From NCBI GenBank assembly GCA_009783265.1, contig WRHM01000004.1, positions 1-64,000 of the forward strand: DNA of 64,000 bases, read 5' to 3'. Shown here piece by piece: positions 52,458 to 61,014 of this stretch (positions within the stretch are counted from its first letter, which is position 1; each line of letters begins with the position of its first letter). The DNA is from Oscillospiraceae bacterium. Lineage in GTDB: Bacteria > Bacillota > Clostridia > Oscillospirales > WRJC01. Under the pieces are notes generated by a model. It did not search any database. It had not been told where the DNA came from and was given only the letters and a program-made list of their open reading frames with translations. Position numbers and translations under genes: made by a program.

Positions 52458-54464
52458 ATGGGTAAATTGCCGTTCAGACAGGTTCATCTGGATTTTCACA
52501 CGTCGGAGCTTATACCGGACATAGGCAAGCAATTTAATAAAAAACAGTTTCAGGAGATGTTAAAAACAGGTCATGTAAATTCTGTCACGATTTTCTCAAA
52601 ATGCCATCACGGCTGGGCTTATCATGAAACCGAAAAAAATCAGAAACACCCGCATCTCGATTTTGATTTATTGACTGAAATGATCGAAGCATGCGCTGAA
52701 ATTGGGGTAAAAACTCCGGTTTATATCTCTGCCGGACTTGACGAAAAAATCGCGAGGGAACACCCTGAGTGGCTCCTGCGCAACAAAGACGAAAGCGTAG
52801 GCTGGAACGGCGGATTCATAAATCCGGGGTATCATCTGTTTTGTTTCAATTCGCCGTATTTTGATATTTTAATAGATCAGGTCAGAGAAGTCGCGGAAAA
52901 ATTCAAGAATAATAAAAACGTCGAGGGATTTTTTCTCGATATAGTTTCGCCCAGAATATGCTATTGCCAGAACTGTGTGAAAATATTGCGCGGAGAAAAC
53001 AAAGACCCGAGAGATTATAACGCCGTAAAAGAGCTCGGAGAAAAAACATACAAAAAATATTATACTAAAATAAATAAAGCTATACGCGATATACGGCCGG
53101 ACTACAGAATATTTCACAACGGCGGCCATATCGCGACCGGGCGGCGTGATTTAGCCTTCGCGAATACTCACTTAGAACTTGAATCTTTGCCGACGGGCGG
53201 CTGGGGTTACGATCATTTCCCGATGTCGGCAAGATACGCTCACGGCTTAGGTCTTGAATTTATGGGCATGACGGGAAAATTTCACACGTCGTGGGGCGAA
53301 TTCGGCGGGTTCAAGCACCCGAACGCGTTAAAATACGAAGCGGCTTTAAGTATAGCAAACGGCGCAAAATGCTCAATCGGCGACCAGATGCACCCCGAGG
53401 GTTTTCTTGACAAGGCGACTTATGAATTAATCGGCGCGGCATATTCCGAAGTCGAAAAAGTCGAAGAATACTGCGACGACGTTGAGAGCGTCGCGGATAT
53501 TGCGTTATTCTGCGACGATTATTATATCTCGAAATATACGTCGACCGGAGATCATTTGAATTTGTCTAAATTCGCCACGGGAGTTTCGAGAATTATGCTT
53601 GAGTGTAAATATTTATATGATATAATAGACGCTGAAAGCGATATAAATATAAATAAATATAAATTGCTTATACTGCCCGACAGGGTTTGCATAGATGATA
53701 AATTAAAAGCAAAGATAGATAAATTTATATTAAACGGCGGCAAAATCTTAGCGTCAGGAGTGTCGGGGACGGATATAAACGCGAATGAATTTGTCTTTGA
53801 TTTCGGCGCGAAATTCGATGGTAAAAGCAAGTATCAGCCAAGTTATTTCAGCCCGGAGTTCAAGCCGGGAGATTTAGGGCAGTCTGATTTTATATTTTAC
53901 GGCGAGCCTTATAAAATCACAGAAAACGGCGGCGAAGTTTTAGGGTACAGGAGAGACCCGTATTTTAACCGCGATACGTTCAGTTTTTCGTCTCATCAGC
54001 ACACGCCGCCGGAATTAAAAGACGCTGGCGCGGGAATGATTCAGGGCAAAGACGGGATATATATCGCGTGGGCAATTTTCGAGGATTACGCGACAAAAGG
54101 CAGTCTGATATGCAAAGAAGCTGTAAAATACGCGATAGATTTACTCTTGGGAGACAAAAAAACTTTCAGGTCAAACATGCCGTCGGGCGGTGTCGTCACT
54201 CTTATGAAACAGCCGCAAAATAACAGATATATAAATCATTTGTTATATGCCTCGCCGGTAAAAAGAGGCGACGGAATAGAAATTATCGAGGACTTGATAC
54301 CGTTGTATAATATAGGGGTTGAACTTGTAATCAGTGAAAAAATCAGCAAAATTTACGACGGGAAAACTAAAGAAGAAATAAAATTCACGCAGTCTGACGA
54401 CGGGAAAGTAAAATTTAAAATTGATGAAATAAACTGCCATAAGGCCGTTGTTCTGGAGTATTAG
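52458..54464 (+). CDS. GHL6/beta-galactosidase-trimerisation-type glycoside hydrolase-like protein
   Basis: The 668-residue protein has a TIM-barrel N-terminal half: SVTIFSKCHHGWAYH, GVKTPVYISAGLDE and NKNVEGFFLDIVSPRICYCQNC are typical of the GHL6 (hypothetical glycosyl hydrolase 6) family. A beta-galactosidase trimerisation-like domain follows (IALFCDDYYISKY and NKYKLLILPDRVCI, about 370-430). No signal peptide, so it would be cytosolic. Candidate acidic residues lie in FFLDIV and LELESLP. The sugar it acts on is unknown. Confidence 0.8.
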   Translation: MGKLPFRQVHLDFHTSELIPDIGKQFNKKQFQEMLKTGHVNSVTIFSKCHHGWAYHETEKNQKHPHLDFDLLTEMIEACAEIGVKTPVYISAGLDEKIAREHPEWLLRNKDESVGWNGGFINPGYHLFCFNSPYFDILIDQVREVAEKFKNNKNVEGFFLDIVSPRICYCQNCVKILRGENKDPRDYNAVKELGEKTYKKYYTKINKAIRDIRPDYRIFHNGGHIATGRRDLAFANTHLELESLPTGGWGYDHFPMSARYAHGLGLEFMGMTGKFHTSWGEFGGFKHPNALKYEAALSIANGAKCSIGDQMHPEGFLDKATYELIGAAYSEVEKVEEYCDDVESVADIALFCDDYYISKYTSTGDHLNLSKFATGVSRIMLECKYLYDIIDAESDININKYKLLILPDRVCIDDKLKAKIDKFILNGGKILASGVSGTDINANEFVFDFGAKFDGKSKYQPSYFSPEFKPGDLGQSDFIFYGEPYKITENGGEVLGYRRDPYFNRDTFSFSSHQHTPPELKDAGAGMIQGKDGIYIAWAIFEDYATKGSLICKEAVKYAIDLLLGDKKTFRSNMPSGGVVTLMKQPQNNRYINHLLYASPVKRGDGIEIIEDLIPLYNIGVELVISEKISKIYDGKTKEEIKFTQSDDGKVKFKIDEINCHKAVVLEY

Positions 54465-54496
54465 AAAAAACAAGATAAGCAAAAGTAACACGCTCA

Positions 54497-54634
54497 CCGA
54501 AAAGCCCTCTTTAGCGGCATCGCCGCGTCGTAAAGGGGGCGTCACGAAGTGCTTGACCCTGCGCGAAGAAATCACCCGTCAGGCGTATCGCCTGCCACCC
54601 TCTTTTGCGAAAGAGGGCTTTGGAAGAAATCCCT
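54497..54634. repeat. Family A head-to-head pair, intergenic
   Basis: A reversed module (CCCTCTTTAGCGGCATCGCCGCGTCGTAAAGGG, then GCGTCACGAAGTGC) and a forward module (CAGGCGTATCGCCTG, CCACC, CTCTTTTGCGAAAGAGGGCTTTGG). It lies before the serine hydrolase gene; the frame of that gene is open through it but no start is supported there. Confidence 0.8.
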
Positions 54635-54690
54635 ATGTTTATATTAAATACAAAAACGAACATAATAAAAAAAAGAAAGGGAAATATCAC

Positions 54691-56130
54691 ATGAAACTGC
54701 AAAGGAGCGCTCCTGAAAAACAAGGCGTAAAATCACAGGCTGTTATTGATTTCTTAACTAAAATCAAAGAAGAAAATCATGAGCTTCATTCGTTTATGCT
54801 GCTAAAAAATGGCAAAGTCATAAGCGAATGCTGGTGGGAGCCCTATGCGCCGCAATATAAACATCAGTTGTTTTCGCTGAGCAAAAGTTTCACGTCGTCA
54901 GCTATCGGCATGGCGGTAAACGACGGACTTCTGACAGTAGATACAAAAATCGTAGATATTTTCAAAAAAGAAGCCGCCGAGCTTGGCAATAATATCGACG
55001 AAAAAATGAAAAAGATGACCGTTAAGCATATTTTGATCATGGGCACGGGCATGGAATACGAGAACTGGGAATTCTGGAATAATGACGCGAATAATATCAA
55101 AAGCTTTTTGTCGGCGCATGTAAAAAACGAACCCGGCAGTAAATTCTTTTATACTTCCCACGCAACTTACATGCAGTCGGCTATAATAACAAGGCTCACA
55201 GGGTTAAAACTTGTGGATTATCTTAAACCCAGATTATTTGACCCGCTTGATATTGACCCCTATTGGGAAGAAGATAATCTCGGCATAAGCTTCGGAGGGT
55301 TCGGGCTGAATATCAAAACAGAAGATATAGCCAAATTCGGGCAGCTATATCTGCAAAAAGGCAACTGGAACGGTAAGCAGTTAATCCCCGAAAGCTGGAT
55401 TGAAGAAGCTACGAGCAAACATATAAATAATGCCGATAATAACGCCAACACGAGTATAGACTGGTCGCAGGGATACGGCTATCAGTTCTGGATGTGCAAG
55501 CCCGATAAAATTTACAGGGGCGACGGGGCATACGGGCAATATTGCGTGGTTATGCCAAATGAAAACGCAGTTATAGCAATCACAAGCAACGTCGATATGC
55601 AGAGAATTTTAGATTTGATCTGGGATATTTTACTTCCCGCCCTCAGGGAAAATAACGAACCTAATGACAGCAGAAGCGAATATAATAAATTATTGCAGGC
55701 GCAGAAAAATTTGTCGCACCTGAAAAACAAAATCAACTGGACCGCTCCGGCTTTCCCGAAAATCTGCGGGGAATTTGCGACTGCAAACGGAGACAGTAAA
55801 ATTTATCTTGATATAAACGAAAACGACGGCGTTGTTGAAATAGAATTAAATAAAAACAAATATGTCTACGGATTTAAAAACGGCGAATGGTCGAATAATT
55901 TTTCCGGTCAGTTATGGGAACCGAAATATAAATATTTCAGGAACAAAACATACTGCGAATGGAAACCCGAAGAAAATATTCTTGATTTGATTTTATGGTT
56001 TTATGAAACCCCGCCGAAAAATAATATGAAATTCAAGTTTAATAAAAGCAAAACAAAAATAACCCTCGAAATCGAAAGTTATTTTATAGGGGCGAAAACA
56101 TTAAAAACTTATGAATATTCTAAAATATAA
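54691..56130 (+). CDS. Serine beta-lactamase-fold hydrolase (class C-like)
   Basis: The 479-residue protein has the penicillin-binding protein/beta-lactamase fold. SLSKSFTSSAIGMAV holds the catalytic SxxK, FFYTSHATYMQSAII the second motif with Y-x-S in place of Y-x-N, and GDGAYGQYCVVMP the last strand. No signal peptide is seen, so it may be a cytosolic esterase or peptidase rather than a drug-resistance enzyme. A start at 54691 (GAAAGGGA upstream) is chosen; the frame extends 81 codons further through a Family A repeat. Confidence 0.85.
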   Translation: MKLQRSAPEKQGVKSQAVIDFLTKIKEENHELHSFMLLKNGKVISECWWEPYAPQYKHQLFSLSKSFTSSAIGMAVNDGLLTVDTKIVDIFKKEAAELGNNIDEKMKKMTVKHILIMGTGMEYENWEFWNNDANNIKSFLSAHVKNEPGSKFFYTSHATYMQSAIITRLTGLKLVDYLKPRLFDPLDIDPYWEEDNLGISFGGFGLNIKTEDIAKFGQLYLQKGNWNGKQLIPESWIEEATSKHINNADNNANTSIDWSQGYGYQFWMCKPDKIYRGDGAYGQYCVVMPNENAVIAITSNVDMQRILDLIWDILLPALRENNEPNDSRSEYNKLLQAQKNLSHLKNKINWTAPAFPKICGEFATANGDSKIYLDINENDGVVEIELNKNKYVYGFKNGEWSNNFSGQLWEPKYKYFRNKTYCEWKPEENILDLILWFYETPPKNNMKFKFNKSKTKITLEIESYFIGAKTLKTYEYSKI

Positions 56131-56611
56131 ATCCCCGTTCGGGATTATAACTGTTCAGGAAAAAGACGGCGCAATATCAAGAATTTACCTGCCGAACGCC
56201 GAGCCGTCGGGAACGCAACCCCCGCCTGCGGCACCCCCTTCTGAGAAGGGGGCTTTGGGGCGTGCTGATCTATTAGCAGCAGCAAAAATACAGCTTACGG
56301 AATATTTCGGGGGCAAACGCAAAACTTTTGATTTGCCGTTGAATTTTGACGGCTGCACGGATTTTATGAAATCTGTATATTCTGAACTTATGAAAATCCC
56401 GTATGGCGAAACTGTCTCGTATAAATATATAGCAGAAAAGATAAATTGCCCGAGAGCATATCGCGCTGTCGGCCTCGCGAATAATAAAAATCCCCTGCCG
56501 ATTATAATTCCGTGCCACAGGGTTATAGGCTCTGACGGGAAACTTGTGGGTTATGGAGGGGGAATAGATTTGAAGATAAAACTTTTGGAATTTGAAAAAA
56601 ACAATAAATAA
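56111..56611 (+). CDS. ogt: Methylated-DNA--protein-cysteine methyltransferase
   Basis: The 166-residue repair protein takes the methyl group from O6-methylguanine. IPYGETVSYKYIAEKI and RAVGLANNKNPLPIIIPCHRVIG contain the helix-turn-helix and the acceptor Cys (PCHRV). GYGGGIDLKIKLLEFE closes it. A Family A repeat adds about 17 residues (34-50) in the loop after the N-terminal strands, away from the active site. Its start overlaps the upstream hydrolase gene by 20 bp. Confidence 0.93.
   Translation: MNILKYKSPFGIITVQEKDGAISRIYLPNAEPSGTQPPPAAPPSEKGALGRADLLAAAKIQLTEYFGGKRKTFDLPLNFDGCTDFMKSVYSELMKIPYGETVSYKYIAEKINCPRAYRAVGLANNKNPLPIIIPCHRVIGSDGKLVGYGGGIDLKIKLLEFEKNNK
56213..56260. repeat. Family A repeat inside ogt
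   Basis: GCAACCCCCGCCTGCGGCACC, then CCCTTCTGAGAAGGGGG and CTTTGGGG. Compared with the U32 copy a GACG step is missing, so downstream codons are read in another frame (PPSEKGALG) and still stay open. Confidence 0.75.
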
Positions 56612-56613
56612 AA

Positions 56614-56645
56614 TTTAGGGACAACCCTTGCGGTTGCCCCTGTGA
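56614..56645. repeat. Family B-like hairpin after ogt
   Basis: AGGGACAACC, CTTGC and GGTTGCCCCT form a stem between the convergent ogt and MBL genes. It may also stop transcription. Confidence 0.55.
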
Positions 56646-56664
56646 AGAATTTGCATTAACGTAG

Positions 56665-57453
56665 TTATTTTGATAATATAATTTCTTCTCCGGCTTCAGC
56701 GATCAATCTGTCCGGAGCGTCAAAATTCTCGGCGATCTCACGATCAAACAATTCGCCTACTTTCGTGTGCATCGGGATATTATGTTTTGCGCCGATAATT
56801 TTCGCGCACTCGGCGGCTTCTTCCGCATTCATGTTATATACCCCGTCGCATGGCAGCAACGCGTAATCGATTTCTTTTTCTGAAAATTTATCCATTTGGT
56901 CTGTCTTCGAAGTATCGCCGGCAAAATATATTTTGATTCCGTCGACGGTTATGATATATCCCACGCAGTCTTTTGGGTTATGATTATTATTTTCTGCCTT
57001 AACGGCTTCTATTTCTATGTTTTTAACCGAAAAAGTATTATGCGTCCCGCCTTCAAGAGCTTCTTTGTTTGATGTAATTTTACAGCCTTCTTTCTGAGTG
57101 ACTAACTTAATATTATTATGATCGTTATGCTGATGGGTAACCAAAATTATATCGGCGGGAACGTCGTAGCCGTCCCCGGCATACGGGTCTAAATAAATCA
57201 CAGTCCCGTCGCTTGCCGTAATCCTGAAACTTGCGTGTCCCTGATAAAGCATTTTTGTAACTGCTTCTTTTTCTGAAGTTTCGTCGTTATCATCATTATC
57301 ATCTTGTTTTTCCTGTTCGTCCTTTATCTGCGAATCAAGATTTCCTGAAACATCGTTATTATTATTTCCCGGAGTTTCTACTTTTGCTTGACATGCAAAC
57401 AAAAGTAGAGATAATACGGCCAAAATCAAAATTATATATATTTTAAATTTCAT
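56665..57453 (-). CDS. MBL-fold metal-dependent hydrolase lipoprotein
   Basis: The 262-residue protein has a lipobox ending LLFAC at about residue 21, an Asp/Glu-rich linker, then a metallo-beta-lactamase domain with THQHNDHNN (HxHxDH motif), YFAGDTSKTD and IPMHT as later ligands, resembling the UlaG-like family. It would be anchored outside the membrane. ATG 57453 has GGAGAAC upstream and is chosen over 57477. It overlaps the ABC-F stop by 11 bp. Confidence 0.87.
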   Translation of the reverse strand: MKFKIYIILILAVLSLLLFACQAKVETPGNNNNDVSGNLDSQIKDEQEKQDDNDDNDETSEKEAVTKMLYQGHASFRITASDGTVIYLDPYAGDGYDVPADIILVTHQHNDHNNIKLVTQKEGCKITSNKEALEGGTHNTFSVKNIEIEAVKAENNNHNPKDCVGYIITVDGIKIYFAGDTSKTDQMDKFSEKEIDYALLPCDGVYNMNAEEAAECAKIIGAKHNIPMHTKVGELFDREIAENFDAPDRLIAEAGEEIILSK

Positions 57454-59458
57454 TTTTTTGTTCTCCGTTAATATCATCGTTAAAATTATTATAATATTTT
57501 TCGTATAGAATTTCTAATCTTTCTTCTAAAATATTCTTCTCCTCGTAAATCTCGTTGAGTTTTACGTAATCTGCAACCACTTCTTCGTCTTTTATCATAT
57601 AGTCAAGTTCTGCCATTCTTTTTTCGGTCTTTTTTATTTCAAATTCTGTTGATTTTTTCTCTTTTTCGAGACGTTCCTGCTCTTTTTTTAACTGTCTCTG
57701 CCTCTCATGCCCGATAATACGCTGTTCTTTGTCAGGGTCTGCCCCCTGATTTTGATTTATATTATCAGATAAAGATAAACCGGACAGATAATTTTTCTTG
57801 TAATTTACGAATTCTTCATAGCCGTCTTTGTAATCTATATAACCGCCTGAATAATCCGGGTTTATCTCAAGTATTCTGGTGGCGAGTTTTTTAATAAAAT
57901 ACCTGTCGTGCGATACGGCGATTATCGTCCCTTTGAAATTCAACAGCGCGGCTTCGAGAGCTTCACGGGAATTTATATCCAGATGATTCGTAGGCTCGTC
58001 CAAAATCAAAACGTTTGATTTTTTTAATATTAACTTCGCAATAGTAAGCCTCGCCCTCTCGCCGCCGCTTATTATTTTTACTTTTTTTTCTATGTCGTCG
58101 TTTCTGAATAAAAACGCTGCGAGTATATTCCTGACTTCAAGCTGCGTCATGTTTTCATAATCGTCCCAGAGCTCGTCCAAAACTGTGTTTTCGTCGTCCA
58201 GATCCTGATTCTCCTGGTCATAATACCCGATTTGCACGTTATATCCGAAATAAAACCTGCCGGAATCAGCAGTCTGGTTTTCTGTCAGGATTTTTAAAAG
58301 CGTCGATTTACCGCACCCGTTTGGCCCGATTATAAAAAAATTATCGTGTTTTTTTACTTCAAACGACATATTTTCAAAAAGTTTTTTGGGCGGGAAAGAT
58401 TTCGCAAGTTCTTTCACAGACAAAACATCGTTTCCCGATTCTAAGACTTTATTGTGCTTTTTATCGCCGAATTCTAATTTTATTTTATCCGGGAGTTTTC
58501 CGGGTTTTTCTTTTTTTTCCATTCTGTCAAGATATTTCTGTTTGCTGAAGGCCTGTCTTACCAATTTTTCGCGGCCCCATTGTTTTAATCTCACGATCAT
58601 TTCTTCTATTCTGCGTATTTCCCGTTGCTGCAACTCATACTGCTTTTGGCGTATTTCCCTGTCCTCGGCTTTTTTGTTCAGAAAATCAGTATAGTTGCCT
58701 TTATAGCTATATGCCTTTGTATTTTCAAGTTCTATTATTTTCCCCGCGATATTATCTAAAAAATATCTGTCATGCGAGATTATAACTACTGTCTTTTTAT
58801 AATTTTTCAAATAATTCTCAAGCCATTCGAGGCTTGATATATCGACATGATTCGTAGGCTCGTCGAGCAGTAAAACATCAGGCTCCGCCAAGATTAATTT
58901 TATCAGGCCTATTCGTGTTTTCTGCCCGCCGCTGAGCGTATATATTTTCTGTTCCCATGTATCAGACGAAAAACCCAGCGATTCAAGAACAGATTTTGTT
59001 TTTCCCTCGTATTCATAGCCGCCTTTGTCAGTATATTCTGTGATTAACTTCGAATGCGAATCCAAAAGCTTCTGCAAATAATCAAGTTCGACTGTATTAT
59101 TTTCGTTATTTTCGGCGTTATAATCATAATCAGATAATTGCTTTTCGATACTGCTTATTCTGATTTCCAAATTTTTAAGATGATTAAACACGCTCATAAC
59201 AGAGTTATAAACAGTCTCGGTTTCGTTTAAGGCAGGGTCCTGCCGCAATACGCCGACAGCGGCGTTTTTCATTATCGAAACATTGCCCCTGTCGCTTGCC
59301 AGTTCGCCTGTTATAATCCTGAAAAGCGTGGTTTTCCCTGCCCCGTTTACACCAATTATGCCGACTTTGTCGCCTTCCTCGATATAAAACGAAACTTCGT
59401 TTAATATTTCTTTTACCCCTACCGAAAAACATATATTTTCGCAATTCAAAACAATCAT
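57443..59458 (-). CDS. ABC-F family ATPase
   Basis: The 671-residue protein has two ABC domains and no membrane spans. Walker A motifs are GVNGAGKTTLFRI and GPNGCGKSTLLKIL; signatures LSGGQKTRIGLIK and ISGGERARLTIAK; Walker B LLLDEPTNHVD and LILDEPTNHLD. The linker between them and the C-terminal coiled coil (about 600-660) are as expected. Family members act on the ribosome, as translation factors or antibiotic protectors. The role here is not settled. Confidence 0.92.
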   Translation of the reverse strand: MIVLNCENICFSVGVKEILNEVSFYIEEGDKVGIIGVNGAGKTTLFRIITGELASDRGNVSIMKNAAVGVLRQDPALNETETVYNSVMSVFNHLKNLEIRISSIEKQLSDYDYNAENNENNTVELDYLQKLLDSHSKLITEYTDKGGYEYEGKTKSVLESLGFSSDTWEQKIYTLSGGQKTRIGLIKLILAEPDVLLLDEPTNHVDISSLEWLENYLKNYKKTVVIISHDRYFLDNIAGKIIELENTKAYSYKGNYTDFLNKKAEDREIRQKQYELQQREIRRIEEMIVRLKQWGREKLVRQAFSKQKYLDRMEKKEKPGKLPDKIKLEFGDKKHNKVLESGNDVLSVKELAKSFPPKKLFENMSFEVKKHDNFFIIGPNGCGKSTLLKILTENQTADSGRFYFGYNVQIGYYDQENQDLDDENTVLDELWDDYENMTQLEVRNILAAFLFRNDDIEKKVKIISGGERARLTIAKLILKKSNVLILDEPTNHLDINSREALEAALLNFKGTIIAVSHDRYFIKKLATRILEINPDYSGGYIDYKDGYEEFVNYKKNYLSGLSLSDNINQNQGADPDKEQRIIGHERQRQLKKEQERLEKEKKSTEFEIKKTEKRMAELDYMIKDEEVVADYVKLNEIYEEKNILEERLEILYEKYYNNFNDDINGEQKNEI

Positions 59459-59586
59459 GTGTCAATTAATCCTTTTTGTAAAATCTATAATTTATTTTAT
59501 AACAAATCCAAATAATAATCAAGTTACAAAATAATTATAAATTAATTTTGACATAAAATATAAAAATTATAAATATATAAATATAT

Positions 59587-59610
59587 AAAAGAGGGCAAAA
59601 ACCCCCTTTT
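59587..59610 (-). terminator. Terminator after rpsR
   Basis: AAAAGAGGG and CCCCCTTTT form an 8-9 bp stem with TTTT following on the minus strand. It ends the rpsF-ssb-rpsR operon. Confidence 0.8.
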
Positions 59611-59621
59611 TTTTATAAAAC

Positions 59622-59867
59622 TTAATCTGAAATATACGGTATAAGCGCGATATGCCTCGACCTTTTAACTGCCGTTGTGAGAAATCTCTGATGTTTCGCG
59701 CAGGTGCCGGTTATGCGGCGGGGCAGGATTTTTGAGCGTTCCGATAAAAATTTCTTTAACCTCGCAACGTCTTTATAATCTATATCATCGACTTTTTCCG
59801 CGCAGAACGCGCATACTTTTCTCTTTTTTCGCATCCGCATTCCGCTGCTTCGCTGGTCTCTGTCCAT
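59622..59867 (-). CDS. rpsR: 30S ribosomal protein S18
   Basis: The 81-residue protein has [18 protein letters not shown] near the N-terminus (paired Cys of the zinc-type S18) and [32 protein letters not shown], the standard S18 core. It binds 16S rRNA with S6. Last gene of rpsF-ssb-rpsR. Confidence 0.97.
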   Translation of the reverse strand: MDRDQRSSGMRMRKKRKVCAFCAEKVDDIDYKDVARLKKFLSERSKILPRRITGTCAKHQRFLTTAVKRSRHIALIPYISD

Positions 59868-59933
59868 TGTAGATACCCTCCTTATAATATTATTTCTAAA
59901 TCACTCCGGAATTTACTAAAACTAAAACTAAAA

Positions 59934-60380
59934 CTAAAACGGCAAATCGTCGTCCGAACTTATTTCTTCGAATTTCGGCGAAGATTCATAGCTTGTCGAA
60001 TAAGACGAAGACGGGGCTGAATCCATAGCCGAGCCGCCCATTCCGTCAGATACGCTCTTGCGCTCGACAAACGAAACTTCGTCCGCTATAACTTCGACCG
60101 TGGTGCGTTTATTGCCTTCTTTGTCCTGCCAGTTTCTCGACTGGATAGCGCCGCAAACTAAAATCGGCTTGCCTTTCGAGAAATATTTCGTAACAAATTC
60201 AGCCTGCGCCCTCCATGCGACTATATCTATAAAATCAGTCTGCTGGGCTTCGTTGGCTTTTATAAACCTGCGTCCGACGGCAATCCTGAACGAGCATACG
60301 TTTACGCCGGTAGGGGTAGTTTTAAGTTCCGGGTCGGCAACCATATTGCCTATCAATATAACTTTATTAAAACTTGCCAA
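59934..60380 (-). CDS. ssb: Single-stranded DNA-binding protein
   Basis: The 148-residue protein has the OB fold: VILIGNMVADPELKTTPTGV, FIDIVAWRAQAEFVTKYFSKG, then a Gly/Ser-rich linker and the acidic tail SSDDDLPF that binds partner proteins. The start codon is TTG (60380), unusual but with GGGAGG well placed ahead. It lies between rpsF and rpsR, as in most Firmicutes. Confidence 0.96.
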   Translation of the reverse strand: MASFNKVILIGNMVADPELKTTPTGVNVCSFRIAVGRRFIKANEAQQTDFIDIVAWRAQAEFVTKYFSKGKPILVCGAIQSRNWQDKEGNKRTTVEVIADEVSFVERKSVSDGMGGSAMDSAPSSSYSTSYESSPKFEEISSDDDLPF

Positions 60381-60439
60381 TTTTTAAACCTCCCAATCAA
60401 ATTAAATATTGCACTTTTAAATTTTTAAAATTACGCGTA

Positions 60440-60736
60440 TTATTTTTCTTTTTTTACAACAATCGAACGCAAAACAGTGTCAGTAATATTAAAGACACGT
60501 TCAAGCTCTGCGATAAACTGCGGGGCCGCGCTGAAATTTATAAGCACATAATATCCTTCGTCTAAAAACTGGATAGGATAAGCGAGCCGTTTCATTCCCC
60601 ACTCGTTTTTTTCGATTACCGTCCCGTTTGCCGCTATCAGATCCTCAAATTTTTCAACATTTGACTTTATGCCTTCGTCTCCGATATTTGGATTTAATAT
60701 AATAATAGTCTCGTAATCAGAAATCACATTTGCCAT
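60440..60736 (-). CDS. rpsF: 30S ribosomal protein S6
   Basis: The protein has YETIIILNPN at the N-terminus and EWGMKRLAYPIQFLDEGYYVLINF in the middle, the standard S6 blocks. ATG 60736 with AAGGAGG upstream is chosen; an open extension to 60784 crosses the leader hairpin and is not used. It heads the rpsF-ssb-rpsR operon. Confidence 0.96.
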   Translation of the reverse strand: MANVISDYETIIILNPNIGDEGIKSNVEKFEDLIAANGTVIEKNEWGMKRLAYPIQFLDEGYYVLINFSAAPQFIAELERVFNITDTVLRSIVVKKEK

Positions 60737-60747
60737 AGCGATATACA

Positions 60748-60787
60748 CCTCCTTATGGACATTAGACCCGGTTTGGCCGGGCAAGGA
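60748..60787 (-). promoter_or_regulatory. Leader hairpin of rpsF, candidate S6:S18 autoregulatory element
   Basis: UCCUU pairs with the AAGGA of the ribosome site and encloses a CCCGG/CCGGG hairpin. This would hide the rpsF ribosome site. Leaders bound by S6:S18 are known upstream of rpsF in many bacteria, but I match only the general shape. Confidence 0.5.
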
Positions 60788-60893
60788 TTAAATAATTTTT
60801 TATTGATTTTTCGTTTTTTTATTAAACTTTCGAGTAAACTTATAAATAATTTAATCAAACGAAAAATAACGCCGACTTTCCGGCACTTTTAAT

Positions 60894-60922
60894 ATTATAT
60901 ATCATTAAACGCCCAATGTCAA
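60894..60922 (-). promoter_or_regulatory. Consensus sigma-A promoter of rpsF-ssb-rpsR
   Basis: TTGACA, 17 bp and TATAAT on the minus strand: a full consensus match, about 160 bp upstream of rpsF. Confidence 0.92.
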
Positions 60923-60965
60923 GAGAAAATTCAAAATTTTCCCGAAAACCTTAAAATTTATTATA

Positions 60966-60995
60966 AAAGCCCCTTCTGTTTTAAAAAGGGGCTTT
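60966..60995 (-). terminator. Rho-independent terminator of the GGDEF gene
   Basis: AAAGCCCCTT and AAGGGGCTTT form a perfect 10-bp stem with a 10-nt loop, followed by TTATAATAAATTTT on the minus strand. Confidence 0.88.
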
Positions 60996-61014
60996 AACTG
61001 ATTCCTGTGTTATT

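Noticed and set aside
54448..54690. Longer N-terminus of the serine hydrolase
   Set aside because: The extension is translated Family A repeat and lacks a good ribosome site; the start at 54691 fits the family.
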